A stretch of DNA of 64,000 nucleotides from assembly GCA_024195265.1 (NCBI GenBank), contig JAJLRJ010000010.1, forward strand, positions 24,194,681 through 24,258,680, read 5' to 3'. Every line of letters begins with the position of its first letter. The stretch's first letter is position 1. The notes below the pieces were generated by a model. That model was not told the origin of the DNA and made no database searches. It was given only the letters and a program-made list of their open reading frames with translations. Positions 11,536-22,565 of this stretch are shown here, in pieces. Origin of the DNA: Dendrophyllia cribrosa (taxonomy: Eukaryota; Cnidaria; Anthozoa; Scleractinia; Dendrophylliidae). The position numbers and the translations under genes are program-made.

Positions 11536-11688
11536 TGGAGTGTCTGATTCGTAAAAGTGTAAAGTTTGGTGTATTTTACTTTTCTCCGCTCGCTCTAATA
11601 AAGGATTATAAGAATGAAATATTTGACGTTTACGCGGATATCTAATTTGTGTCGAATGGCAGAGATTTTCTCACGTAAACTTCTCGAA

Positions 11689-11743
11689 TCTCGAATCGGT
11701 AGCACAAATTCGCCAGTGGCGAATTTGTGCTACTGATTCGAGA
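11689..11743. repeat. Near-perfect 55-bp hairpin
   Basis: CTCGAATC..TAGCACAAATTCGCCA pairs with TGGCGAATTTGTGCTA..GATTCGAG, with a very short loop. It could form a cruciform or an RNA hairpin. No flanking gene signal decides its role. Confidence 0.8.
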
Positions 11744-12361
11744 ATTTTTCGCATAGGGAGAGAGCGATTGTGTCAACATAGATTTTCGCGCGCTTTTGCT
11801 GATATCACGCTAATATCATCCATGAAGTAAAACAATCCCCGTCCGCTGAATGTGCAAAGTGCAAAGGGCCGAGATAGTCACGCATTTTACGCTATGTGAA
11901 GAATGCGTATTGTTTAGTTTTATTCTGCTAAGCCGACTGGCACTTTAGTTTAATCTTTTGTTAAAATTTTCTCGTATTTCATCTAATTATATAATAACTT
12001 ACTCCCAGAAACGGAAATATAACTGTCCCGGCTTCATTTAACTACACCTTTGCATGATAATAGTTTCTACTATCACACGTGACTCGTGTGGTTGCGTTAT
12101 ACATGACAACAACCGCATTTACCCTTCCACAGATAACAGTAGTTTGTTTTCGCTTAATAAACAGGTGTCTGTTATCCTCAACAAAAATCTCTTTCATATA
12201 AAACTAGTTTGAACCAGTTTCGTTATCTCTCTTATGTATCAACTTTCGTATCGTTCTTCGCTTAAGACCAAGCGTGCGACGTGGACAGTGCATTCGCGGG
12301 AGTTTCGCGCCAGAACAAGAAGGTCACGTCAAGTTAAGAAAGCTTCTTTTTTCTAATAAGT

Positions 12362-13756
12362 ATGGATCGTTCGAGTCTAAAGGATATGACAGTGGACGAC
12401 ATTGCTAAACTTTTAGCAAACAAGGGATTGAAGGAGAGCATATAGTCACAGCTTTCAAAGGTGTGTTTATTTTACCAGCAGCACTGTGAAATTGTCGTAT
12501 GTTGATCAGGTTTTCATATGTAACTGAAGCACACGTGGCTTTTAATTGGAATGAAATAATAGCTATTTTCTCTTTGCCTGTTAGTTTTGTTTTTAATTTA
12601 ATTTTCGGTCGGCTTCTTTTCTTTTCAGTTGCTGAAATTGATGGTGGGCAAGTTACCACTCTAACAAGATTAGAGTTCGCGGACATGTTCAGGAGGTGTT
12701 GGCCGACAAACGCCAAGCGTTGTCGACGTGGCAAGAAATCATTGTCACAGTAAGTAACAAGCCAGTTTGCTACAAAACCCACTTTTAGTTCAATAGATTC
12801 AAACCTCTGCTTACTGCTCTAAGGCCGGACACAATATAATATATACGACGCTATTTTTATTCGTCTTATTTATAGAGGCACGCTATTTTCGGCAATTCTG
12901 TTCCACACAAACTAGTGGAAATAAATTGAACCACTAAATAATGGTTTAAAACCATAGAAAATCACAAAATATATACTAGGAAGCCACAATAAAGTGCGGA
13001 TAGTCAAAAACGGAAAAGATTGAAACGGATTGCGAAAAGGTTAAAAACGACTGCCATACGTTTATTTTTTTGCCATTCCGCAGTATAAAACAAGTGGTAA
13101 CCAATGCTTATAAATCATCTGTTTTTGTTATGTCAGCAAGATTCCATCTTTGAATTAACATTTCATCCACATGTTTGAGTTTAGAGCTCGGAAAAAAAAA
13201 TAATAAAGGACGAATTGCAAAAAATCGCGTGACAACGTGATATAAGGGAAGTTCGCGCAGGCTCTGGTAACGAGATTAACCGAATTCCGCATGCGCAGTA
13301 ATCTTTCGATCGACCGTTGGTTTCCGTTAGTCTGGCGCGGCCAGTTTTCGATGGTTTGCAAGGATAAATCTCGATTTAAAAGATAGAAATATCCGATTTT
13401 AATGCTTATTTGGTATGTATAACGTCTTATAGAGCTAACGTTTGTTTTCTTTTTGTCTCTAGAACCTAGAAGATGAAGACAAGTCATCTATTTCTCGCAA
13501 GAGAAATCGGGTCATTGACTCGGAAAGTGACGACGAGGATAGTGAACATATAAATTCCGATGACGCGTTATCCATGTCTGCTTTATCGAAAGGCACTACT
13601 GCAAAGCAACCTGCATCTAAGTCTTCCTGCGAAGAGAGTTCTCCTTCAACTCCTTCAACAAGTAAATTGGCAAATGAACATTCTTCAAGCAGTCAGATAA
13701 TGAATTTACACGAGCTTAGTAACATGTCACGCCAAATTTACAGTGATCTTTTCTAG
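12362..13756 (+). pseudogene. SAM-like domain gene of the outer element, probably frameshifted
   Basis: Exon 1 (12362-12460) starts MDRSSLKDMTVDDIAKLLAN. The initial frame stops at 12443, but a one-base shift gives EHIVTAFK, ending at donor AAAG|GTGTGT. Exon 2 (12629-12749) follows CTTTTCAG and reads VAEIDGGQVTTLTRLEFADM, ending at a GTAAGT donor. Together they resemble a sterile alpha motif: a helical start, then the E-I-D-G turn and the L-T-x-L-E segment. SAM domains mediate protein-protein or RNA binding. A likely third exon (13463-13756, after CTCTAG) encodes an acidic, serine-rich tail with SESDDEDSEH and ends IYSDLF. Its frame does not match the phase of exon 2, so either an intervening exon is missed or the copy is decayed. 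It lies between blocks of the 92-bp repeat, inside the outer transposon. Confidence 0.5.
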
Positions 13757-13964
13757 CGTGGGATTGTAAGCTCAAGTAATCGTATAGTGAATTTGATTTG
13801 ATATCGAGAAAAAAATGCCTTTAGTTAATGAAAAAGTCTTGAAACTAGGTAATATGATTCATGACATATTGTCATCCCATGCCATTTTGTCTCAAAATGT
13901 CACTCCAAATGGGCCATTCCATTTAATATCCCCCCTCCCCCCATGGAGGAACAATTATACCCCT

Positions 13965-14402
13965 TAGGAAAGGTTAAGGGTTCCATTTCGGCTTTGAGTA
14001 AAGTGCCAAACTAGGTAGAACACCACAGTACTAAAATAGCACCAATACAATTGGCTGACATAGCAGGTCAGTAGTTCTGTTTTGGCTTTGTGGAAAATGC
14101 CAAATTAGGTAAAAACCGCAGGACTAAAATAGAACCAATACAATTGGCTGAAATGGTAGGTCAGGGGTTCTGTTTTGGCTTTGTGGAAAATGCAAAATTA
14201 GGTATAACACCACGGTACTAAAATAGCACCAATGCAATTGGCTGAAATGGTAGGTCAGGGGTTCTGTTTTGGCTATGTGGAAAATGCCAAATTAGGCATA
14301 ACACTACATTACAGTACTAAAATACATGTAGCACCAATACAATTGGCTGAAATGGCAGGTCAGGGGTTCCGTTTTGGCTTTGTGGAAAATGAAGAATTAG
14401 GG
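13965..14402. repeat. 92-bp minisatellite, internal array
   Basis: Four to five copies of the same unit as at 660-1392 (GGTTCTGTTTTGGCTTTGTGG, ACCAATACAATTGGCTGA). It separates the SAM-like gene from the next gene of the outer element. Its presence away from the termini indicates internal spread of the subterminal repeat. Confidence 0.9.
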
Positions 14403-14894
14403 GTTTGTCTGTAAAAACCTGTGACTTTTTTCTTTGTTTTTCACCCTTGTGGTCTTGCATTCCCAGTTGACTCTATTGCTTTATACCTGCCCTTTTTATT
14501 TATGTTTCAGGTAACAGGGTCAGCCTTGGTAATGTCAAAGGTACAATAAGTTACTTTTTATTTAAATCTTTCTTTTATCACTTCTTGAATTGTTTAGCAC
14601 AAGAGCATAAGTGGTTTTCAGTTGAGACTACAAAAAAATGGTTAGTTTTGTACAATTACATGCCACAGCACTGAACACGTCTTTAAGAACGCTGAACCAC
14701 ACCTCGTATTAAAATAAAGTAGCACAATCATTTTTATTTTGCATTCATTCTGGAATATTTAAGTTCTCCCCAAAAAGTTATTGTGATGTCTCAGATTCAT
14801 AACCATATTCTGAGACAATGGAAAACAAAAATCAAACTGGTTTAAAAAAATTTAAACAAAAGAAAAATTTGAACCACAACATATACATGCATAC

Positions 14895-16291
14895 ATGCAT
14901 AATTCATATCTCAACATAATGTTCCTTTGTGGATTGCCTGAAGAGAAAGCACAAAATTTGCACAATAGGCTTTACCTTGGAGGTATACTTTGCATGAAGT
15001 TATACTGTTTCCTTGGCACCACACCTTATGTGGTAGACACTAACAGTTTTACTGTTGGTATCTGGTACCATGATCTGATTTTGCGTGTGGATGAGGAGAC
15101 ATGTATGGCAGCTTTATCTGTATACATGAGGTATCTCTCGAATAATAGCAAATAATTTTTTTTTATAGAGACACAGCATTTCACTTCAGGAGAAACTGAA
15201 AAGAAGTTTGTTTTTGACAAGAAAATTGAGCTAAAAGTTTAACCATATTTTTACAAATATAGAAACTCATTAAACATTCATAAATTATTTTGTATTTTTT
15301 TATGAATTATTGATGATTTCTTTAATATTGTTTACAACTGAGCAGATACCTGACACAATGTTGGTGCATAAAATGTTGCCTCCTACCAGTTGTTTTATTA
15401 ATAAGCCTTTCTCAGATTTCCTTTCTGCCAGTAAAGTGCATTTCGTTTACAGGTATGCAGTAATAAGAGAAGAGCCAAGCTATATTATTGCATATTATAA
15501 TCATTTTTATCTGCTTTGTGGTAGAATGTCAACAAAGAGCAGCCTTGAAAATAGTAGCAATGATCATGAAGCAGCCAAACAAGAAAACAACAGAAAATGG
15601 ACAGGATCAGTATGCTGTCCTCAAGATAATTAAGGTAAATGTTCACACAGTCTTAAAAATCCTTGAAAAGTCCTTACTCATCAATAGTTTGTAAAGAATG
15701 AGGGTCTTTATGTACATGTTATTGATTTTATAAACTTTTAGCTAACTTTTCTTGTCTTAAACAAACTAAAAATTCTGATTAATATCAGATTGAATAGGTT
15801 TACAGGGAAGATTTTGAAGCCGTTTACTAAAAAAAAACATTGAAATGTCTTTGAATTTGCCCGGAAAAAGAATATGCAAGAATATTAAAGATAAAATGTA
15901 TTTCATCGCATACATGTACAACATGTAGATACAACCAAGTACATTGTCCAACATTTTAAGAAGCATTTTAATAAGACAGGTATCTTCTTTTATAATGTAA
16001 TAACAAGATGTCGCTTTCTTTTAGGATACTGGATCAATGGATAAAATCATCAAAAGAAGATTTCAGCCAATCATTTTGATGACCAACTTCTTTGGCGAGG
16101 GACTCATTTATGTTGTGGCAGAAACAATCATCGTTTGCGATGTAACTACTAAAAAGATAGGTGATGCTCTGGTAATTTTATTGGCAATGTATAATATAGA
16201 GAACAAAGAGTTAGCCCTCATGGGTATTTTACTTGACAAATGCCCACTGTCAGTTTCAACATTGCAAAATGTTCTTTCAAATATCAAATAG
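14895..16291 (+). CDS. Unrecognised multi-exon gene of the outer element
   Basis: Four putative exons join with compatible phases: about 14895-15130 (...TPYVVDTNSFTVGIWYHDL, donor AG|GTATCT), 15346-15452 (after GAGCAG, donor AG|GTATGC), 15525-15634 (after TGGTAG; CQQRAALKIVAMIMKQ, ending AAG|GTAAAT) and 16025-16291 (after CTTTTAG; FQPIILMTNFFGEGLIYVV, stop at 16289). The second exon is open in the frame required by its neighbours, which supports the chain. A small exon at 14511-14540 may precede it. The two beta-rich segments around VVDTNSFTV and LIYVVAETIIV remind me of the C-terminal part of SAM-domain proteins of the SAMD3 type, so this gene and the SAM-like gene upstream could once have been one. 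That is tentative; function unknown. Confidence 0.4.
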
Positions 16292-16455
16292 TATTAATAT
16301 CTTATTGTTGTGAAAATTTTGAAGTTTAATTGCCACTTGAAAAGAAAAAACCTTCTTCATACATGTACATATGCAAAGATAGTAGACTGTACTCACAAAC
16401 AGCCACCCTGCAATTTTTGTTTGATTAGGTTCTGACCAAAAAATAATTACCGTGT

Positions 16456-16515
16456 AATAATGATTCAGCCCATTGTTTTGATGACCAACTTGTTTGACGA
16501 GTGCCTCATTTATTG
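16456..16515 (+). pseudogene. Duplicated fragment of the last exon of the preceding gene
   Basis: Positions 16461-16510 repeat 16056-16110 with substitutions: CAGCCCATTGTTTTGATGAC against CAGCCAATCATTTTGATGAC, then a match through CTCATTTAT. In frame it reads PIVLMTNLFDECLIY. It is a truncated copy of the exon, ending where the next repeat begins. Confidence 0.75.
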
Positions 16516-17007
16516 TTAATAACAATGACAGGCCAAACGCGACTCCTATTGGGCCACAGATTTTAGAAAGAATACATTTTTGATGTTAGAATGTACTTCA
16601 AACCGACAGAAACTTTCCAATATACCCATTTTTCCTCTTGCCACCCATCAGGGGCCAAGAAAGGATTATAACTTCATAGATATAACACTGTCAGAAGTCA
16701 AACATCACGAAGGAATGTCGGGTTTGAAAAGAAAAACGAAAACAAACAAAGAATATTACCGTTTCTAACAGAATACCGCCCTTCTGTGCCAAATCAGTTC
16801 AAAAACCATTTTAATAAACAAATGGTTTATTATAGAAAGGCAACCATTATTGAAAGAAATATTCAAGGAGCCTCCCATAATCTCCTACAGAAAGGGAAGT
16901 CTTTAAAAGACATACTCGTAAGAGCTAAAATATGATGCGAAGGTCGAAGATACAACATATTGACCCGCAATAGGAGTTGCATTTGGCCTTTCATTATTAT
17001 TAACTAT
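16514..17007. repeat. About 490-bp element with terminal inverted repeats
   Basis: GTTAATAACAATGACAGGCC...GACTCCTATTG at 16515-16551 matches the inverted sequence at 16968-17007. No convincing protein lies between. Probably a MITE inserted at the exon-fragment boundary. From 17008 to 17780 I see no gene; there is a G-tract at 17480. Confidence 0.75.
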
Positions 17008-17779
17008 CATGTACGCTGGGAGAATACTGCATATTGCAACAGTATCATTACATTGCACAGGTTTCCTTTCAATATAATTTTATATCATATATTTTGAGAG
17101 TTGATAGAAAGTTGTGAAATTGTTTGATACAGCTTAGTTACTGTCATGGACAGATTACATAAAATTAATGTTGTTATATTGCTAATAGAGCAGACCACAT
17201 AAAACTGAAGGAGGATAATTAAGCATGTTGTGTAATGCTTGAGCTATATACAATTAAATACCAATGGTTATGTTGTTTAACATATATATTGTCATTTCTT
17301 ACTGTTTTGAAGGGACGTATTTTACTTATACATGTAGAGGGACTCTGCAAATGGTCTTATTGGACTGATCGAAGTACTACAACAAACTTTTTTTCAAAGT
17401 CCAAAAAAAAAGTCCAATTAGAAGGCCAAAATGGTTCTCTACTTAAAACCTCATATTAAATACCAATCTGGGCCCTTTAAAGGGGGGGGGGGCATTTCCA
17501 GGTTAATAAAAGCCCTGCTTATGATGCGGAATGGTCAATACTTTAATATAAAGCAAACCTCTTAATAGTGCCAAACCAGATCTAAAAAAGGGAGCCATTT
17601 ATAGTTTTGCAATTAGCCCTACAGGGGCCAAAATCAGGGCGTTCATTAGGCATCGGAGATCGGAGAATTCTCCGCCTACTACGCAAAATTATCCGGCTAA
17701 ATTTCGATGGCAATATGTAGCTATCTTCACTCTTTCATAATATTCTCCTGTTACTTTACACTATTCTCCTACTACTACA

Positions 17780-18540
17780 ATTCTTAATGAAAATTCTGCA
17801 AAATGGTCCACATGCCAAAACAGACCCACAAAATTAGAGCCGTATCTGGGTCAAAATATAGCCCTACTTTAAGGGCTAAAAGAGTACCTTATTAGGTTAT
17901 AAAACAGACCTCCTTCGAAAGATGCCAAAACAGACCTACAAAAAATAGAGCCGTATCTGGGTCAAAATATAGCCCTACTTAAGGGCTAAAAGAGTACCTT
18001 ATTGGGTTATAAAACAGACCTCCTTCGAAAGATGCCAAAACAGACCCACAAAAAATAGAGCCGTATCTGGGTCAAAATATAGCCCTACTTTAAGGGCTAA
18101 AAGAGTACCTTATTAGGTTATAAAACAGACCTCCTTCGAAAGATGCCAAAACAGACCCACAAAAAATAGAGCCGTATCTGGGTCAAAATATAGCCTTACT
18201 TTAAGGGCTAAAAGACTACCTTACTAGGTTATAAAACACACCTCCTTCGAAAGATGCCAAAACAGACCCACAAAAAATAGAGCCGTATCTGGGTCAAAAT
18301 ATAGCCCTACTTTAAGGGCCAAAAGAGTACCTTATTAGGTTATAAAACAGCCTTCCTTCGAAAGATGCCAAAACAAACCCACAAAAAATAGAGCCGTATC
18401 TGGGTCAAAATATAGCCCTACTTTAAACGCTAAAAGAGTACCTTATTAGGTTATAAAACAGACCTCCTTCGAAAGATGCCAAAACAGACCCAAAAAGAAT
18501 AGAGCCGTATCTGGGTCAAAATTTTGGCTCCATTTTTGGG
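17780..18540. repeat. 111-bp subterminal minisatellite, right end of the outer element
   Basis: About seven copies of a roughly 111-bp unit containing GCCGTATCTGGGTCAAAATA, GCCCTACTTTAAGGGCTAAA and CCTCCTTCGAAAGATGCC. The last copy merges into the terminal inverted repeat (GGGGCTAAAACAGTCC). The copies are nearly identical, implying recent homogenisation. Confidence 0.95.
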
Positions 18541-18569
18541 GCTAAAACAGTCCTCATGGATTTACTGTG
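18535..18569 (-). repeat. Right terminal inverted repeat of the outer element
   Basis: Reverse complemented it reads CACAGTAAATCCATGAGGAC then TGTTTTAGCCCC, matching the left end with a 6-base insertion after CACAG. The Gypsy sequence resumes immediately after at 18570. Confidence 0.7.
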
Positions 18570-19404
18570 TGCCCAAGAAGGACCGCAATTCACTCACATT
18601 CGTCGGAACTGGGGCATTTTTAACGGCTGCAATCTTCTAATGAACTGGGTGCAACCCATCACCTTCAACACTTAGGCCAAGATACACAACTTGCTTCGTC
18701 AGGAAAATACACTTGTTCAGCTTTAATCGCACATTGTACTTGTGTAGTCTTTCTAATACCTCGGCCAGAATTTCCAAGTTCTCTTTAGTGTCAACTCCGC
18801 CAATAAGGATATCATCTTGATTACACACACATTTCTCAACCCCTTGTAAAATCTTGTCCATGGTCGCTTGGAAAATCGTTGGCGCAGATTTTACACCATA
18901 TGGCAACTTCCGGTGTAGGCGTACAGTCCTTTATGAGTGTTAATACTTAAGTACTTCTGGCTGACCCCATCGACACTCATTTGTGCATAAGCATGTGAAA
19001 GATCAAGTTTGGTGAACACCTTGGATCCAGCAAGAGTGGAATACAGGTCTTGCGCCGTTGGAAGTGGATACTGTTCATCATCAACCACTTGATTAATGGT
19101 CACCTTGTAATCATCGCATATTCGCACAGACCCATCAGCCTTTGGCACTACAACTATCGGGCTTGCCCAGTCACTATGCTCAATTTTAACAATAACACCA
19201 TATAACACCATTTTCCTCCAGTTTGTTGAGCTCTGCCTCTACAGCCTCTTTTAAAGCATAGGGTACCGGGCGTGCCTTGAAGTAAATCGGCGAAGAACCC
19301 TCGCGTACCCTAATGTGGGCCTCCAGTCCCTTCATGCCATCATATCCTTCATTAAAAAGTGTTGCGTGATTTTTAAGAAGGCGATCCACGATCCAGATTC
19401 TCAC
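18570..19404 (-). pseudogene. Gypsy reverse transcriptase, frameshifted
   Basis: Three overlapping frames cover the palm and fingers. The first holds ARPVPYALKEAVEAELNKLE; the second holds DWASPIVVVPKADGSVRICD and FTKLDLSHAYAQM, with the motif A Asp; the third holds MPYGVKSAPTIFQATMDKIL and NQDDILIGG, the motif C Asp pair with Asn-Gln in place of the usual Tyr-x, then VYLGLSVEGDGLHPV. After a stop at 18638 the frame is still readable as VKNAPVPTNVSELRSFLG up to the insertion. It would copy element RNA into DNA; the breaks show this copy is dead. Confidence 0.92.
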
Positions 19405-19720
19405 TCCCCGGTGTGTGCAAGCTAAAAATCTCGCTCCAATCGAGATTTAATTTCTCAAGCCAGTTCCTTCCCAGCAAAGTTGGCTTGCCACCATACTCAG
19501 CTACGATCATTGGAAGTGTACACTCTTTCCCTTTGTAAACGACTTTGCATTGCATTTGACCACATGTGCTTAAGGTTTCCCCTGTGTACGTCTTCAACCT
19601 TACATCAGTGTCCTGTAATGGGATGTTCTTAAATGTCCTTACGTACGTATATTTGCTCATAATAGAGAAGTTCGCCGCTGTGTCAAACTGCATATCAACA
19701 TTCATGCCATTTACTTCCAA
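19405..19720 (-). pseudogene. Gypsy aspartic protease
   Basis: Reads MEVNGMNVDMQFDTAANFSI; the active-site loop is DTA rather than the more common DTG. LRLKTYTGE-like strands follow, then PTLLGRNWLEKL, a typical C-terminal protease motif. The retropepsin would cleave the Gag-Pol polyprotein as a dimer. The frame runs on for a few codons and then shifts relative to the RT. Confidence 0.85.
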
Positions 19721-20640
19721 GTTAACAAATTAATGTAGCCTTTGTTCGCTCCACCACCGCTAGTAGCATATAGACTGAAAATCCCCAGCTCATCGTCTAA
19801 GGCCTGGATTTCATCTTCGCCAGCCGCCAAATTCTGGACTCTTCCTCTGCCTGGCTTGCCTGAAGCCCCACTCCTACATGCTGAAGCTATGTGTCCAACC
19901 TGTTTGCACTTGAAGCACCTAGCACCCCGAAATCTGCAGGTCCGGAATGAGTGAATGCCATTGCACCGGAAACATTTTTGCTCAGCACCATTCCTATTGT
20001 CGCTTGTACTTACTTTGTTAACCGAGCTTGCCGCTTCCGTGCATGAACTCACGACCATTCTTGAACTAAACTCACGACAATTCTTATCTGTCAATTCTAT
20101 GGTAATGGCATTCTTGCAGGCACTTTCAAACGTTAAACCTGGAATGTTCAATAATTTGATTTAGATCTTTTCACTGTTCAGGCCACAAATAAATCTGTCC
20201 CTCGACGCAATGAATGGACAATTTCTTCAAAGCTACAATGCAGTCGTTGATTGACTCACCCGGTTGTTTATTCCGCATGCCAAAATGGAAACTTTCGGTT
20301 ATTTCCAACGGGGCAGGATCATAATGATCTTTGAGACGCTGCACAATATCTAGGAAGGACGAATCACTTGGTTTTACTGGCGATAAGAGATTGCTTAATA
20401 CAGAATAAACTTCTGGACCGACTTTGGTGAAAAAAATTGCCTTCTTTCGCTCTGCAATGCGTTGATTCGCAACCACGTGCTCCGAACCAGGAGTTTCAAC
20501 GATGGCATTCGCCGCGAAAAACATTTCCATTCGCTCCACATAAGCGCCAAATGTACGAAGCCATCCTCGTTGCCAAAATGTAGTATTTTATCTGGACACC
20601 AAATGAGCGCAACACAATTTGGCTGCTCGCAGCCAGGCAC
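19711..20640 (-). pseudogene. Gypsy gag with zinc knuckles, frameshifted
   Basis: The capsid-like N-terminal part runs from MPGCEQPNCVALIWC (20640) and shifts frame near 20550 into RMEMFFAANAIV...LKDHYDPAPLEITESFHFGM. After another break near 20165 it continues NIPGLTFESACKNAI and ends with zinc knuckles: CFRCNGIHSFRTCRF and CFKCKQVGHIASAC, the second a perfect CX2CX4HX4C. Gag packages element RNA into particles. At least two frameshifts separate the segments. Confidence 0.88.
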
Positions 20641-20769
20641 ACAATAAAATCTTTAATGAATAATGAAGCCTCAAATACTCCGCATACTAATTTATACATG
20701 AATATGCTAATATGCAACTCCACTTTCGCATACTAATTTACAACATGAATATGCTAATATGTAACACAT

Positions 20770-22345
20770 TATATTTTAAAAGTTCAGAAAATGTGCCACG
20801 CCAGCTATGAATCAAAGGGCTCTAAGAGCCATCTCGTTAATGCGAAACAAGGTAAGGTTAATTTAAAGGGCAAATTAAGGGGCCATTAGTTATCTTGCAA
20901 AAAAGTAAAAGAAAGTGTAGCGTTTTTGTTTTTTGAGTTAGCAAACAAATAACAGCATAACTGAACACTCTGAAGAGGTAAGAGCTAATGTCTTAAGGTG
21001 TCGTATACATGACCGCATGAAAGCGAGAGAAGTTATTTGAGACTTTTCACCAGTGTTAATTCAGTAGGTGCTTGTGAATAAAAGTGTAAACTGTCAAACT
21101 ATTTTTTTCATGGTTAATAAGAGTTTGATTACTTTTATTGGTTTTGTTTTGATAACTGCGAATTCCTTTCGCCGACAATAGAAATATTTTGCTGCACGAC
21201 TGCTTTAATGAAACGCATCCAGCGATTCCATTCAGATGACATTGGTTGAGAAACTTTGATCTTCGTGCCTGGATAAACTATATGGTGAAGAAAAACGTAT
21301 TTCGTGTTTTATTACTGGCATTCGATCACCAAATGTCCGGTGGAAAATATAGCCGTGTTTAGCTGAGTAGCACACGTTCAGCCATCACTTGCGGACCAAA
21401 AACTGGATAACGGCCAAATGTTTTAACCGATTTTAGTAGCCGATAGATGGGACTTCCCCTTGATGTGCAGTAAAGGCTGTGAGTACGAGCCACTTTTGAG
21501 ATTTTTTCCCTGAATTTGGGTCAAATCGCATGTTGTGATAAGTGCCCAAAATGGATAAACTTTGTATCCTCGGTTTTATTATACTTATTAGTGTTCATGA
21601 TTACAATTCATCTGATTAATAAGACAAAGGGTGACTGTTTATAGCTAGCGAATTTGAAGGTTTCAAATGAACTATTTTGTCCATAGCGAACAGCTGTAGT
21701 TTTGGCAAAATTCACGATCTCTTCACTGAATTTCGAAGACAGTAAGGGGCGCGGAAAGTTTACGGCAGAACGTTTTTATAAAGCAGAATTTCTCCGATCT
21801 AATTTCATATTTGTGACTTACTTGTCAATAGAAGTTAACAGAAATATTATAAGCGAAATCTATTTCCTGAGCGAAAATCAATATGAGGATCTAAAAAAAG
21901 CACTACACTGTCTCAAAATAGTTTGGTCCTAGAAGGGCTTACATCCAACATCCAGCAAGTCACGGAGACTTTGGAATCGCATGGAGCAAAAGACTTTGAC
22001 GAGAACTTTGCTTTTATGCACACTAAAAATTAAAGTGTATTTTTACAACAGTAAAAATGTAAAATTACACTTGTTCAGTGTAAACCATTGCACTAAAATT
22101 ATGATGTTATATTACACATGATATTAGTATTTTTACACTATGTTAAAGTGTAAAACTGTAGGCAGTTTTTATGGAGATAATAGTACACAGTAGAAAGTCT
22201 ATTTTTACACTGTTTTACTGTAAAGTAATACGCAAGTTCTTGTGTACTTTTAGACCATTAACAGGGTAAATATATAAACCACTGTAAGGGTAGTTTTATA
22301 CTTGTAAAGTTATAGAATTAAACGCACATTCTATGTATGGTCAAA
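20770..22345. other. No gene recognised
   Basis: AT-rich DNA. A short open stretch (21702-21932, MAKFTISSLNFEDSKGRGKF) has no recognised homology. From 22015 to 22330 the sequence is dominated by TAAAATGTAAAATTACAC-like low complexity. Confidence 0.6.
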
Positions 22346-22375
22346 TAATAATAATAATAATAATAATAATAATTT
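22346..22375. repeat. (AAT)n microsatellite
   Basis: A run of AAT trinucleotides followed by an A/T-rich tail. A second AAT-rich run at 22573-22605 is the 3' tail of the adjacent LINE. Confidence 0.85.
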
Positions 22376-22565
22376 TTTTAACTTTATTAAAAATAGCAAT
22401 AATTATAATTTTCAATAACTATAAATTGATACTCAAATTTACTTAATTACTTAATTGATTAATTACTTAATTACTTAATAAATTTCTTTACAAAGCCTTT
22501 AAAATGTATGTATACCTACATGTATATGAAAAATATATCAATAAAAGACTAAAAAAAGATAGTAC

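Larger units (their letters stand above)
393..18569. mobile_element. Large TIR element inserted in a Gypsy pol gene (outer element)
   Basis: The boundaries are defined by the disrupted Gypsy reading frame. Left flank GGTACCATG (to 392) and right flank TGCCCAAGAAGG (from 18570) rejoin at a shared TG, consistent with a 2-bp target duplication. The left end reads CACAGCAAGGACTATTTC; the right end, reverse complemented, reads CACAGTAAATCCATGAGGAC. Both then continue GGACT-R-TTT-Y-AGCCC, an imperfect terminal inverted repeat of about 25-30 bp. Subterminal minisatellites occupy both ends. Without the nested element at 1393-11418 it is about 8.1 kb. It contains a SAM-like gene and a second multi-exon gene. 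I find no transposase for it, so the superfamily is open: a CAC terminus with a 2-bp duplication is compatible with a CACTA-like element, but that is only inference. Confidence 0.75.
18570..20650 (-). mobile_element. Ty3/Gypsy retrotransposon, 5' half, decayed
   Basis: Reading right to left: gag (to about 20160), a zinc-knuckle region, aspartic protease and reverse transcriptase, broken by several frameshifts and stops, then cut at RSFLG by the outer element. The 3' half is at 1-392. I do not recognise an LTR or primer binding site to the right; two 45-bp direct repeats (CATACTAATTT...GAATATGCTAATATG) lie at about 20685-20765. Confidence 0.93.

Noticed and set aside
393..18569. Polinton/Maverick element, suggested by large size
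   Set aside because: No protein-primed DNA polymerase, packaging ATPase, capsid or protease frames are visible, and the termini differ.
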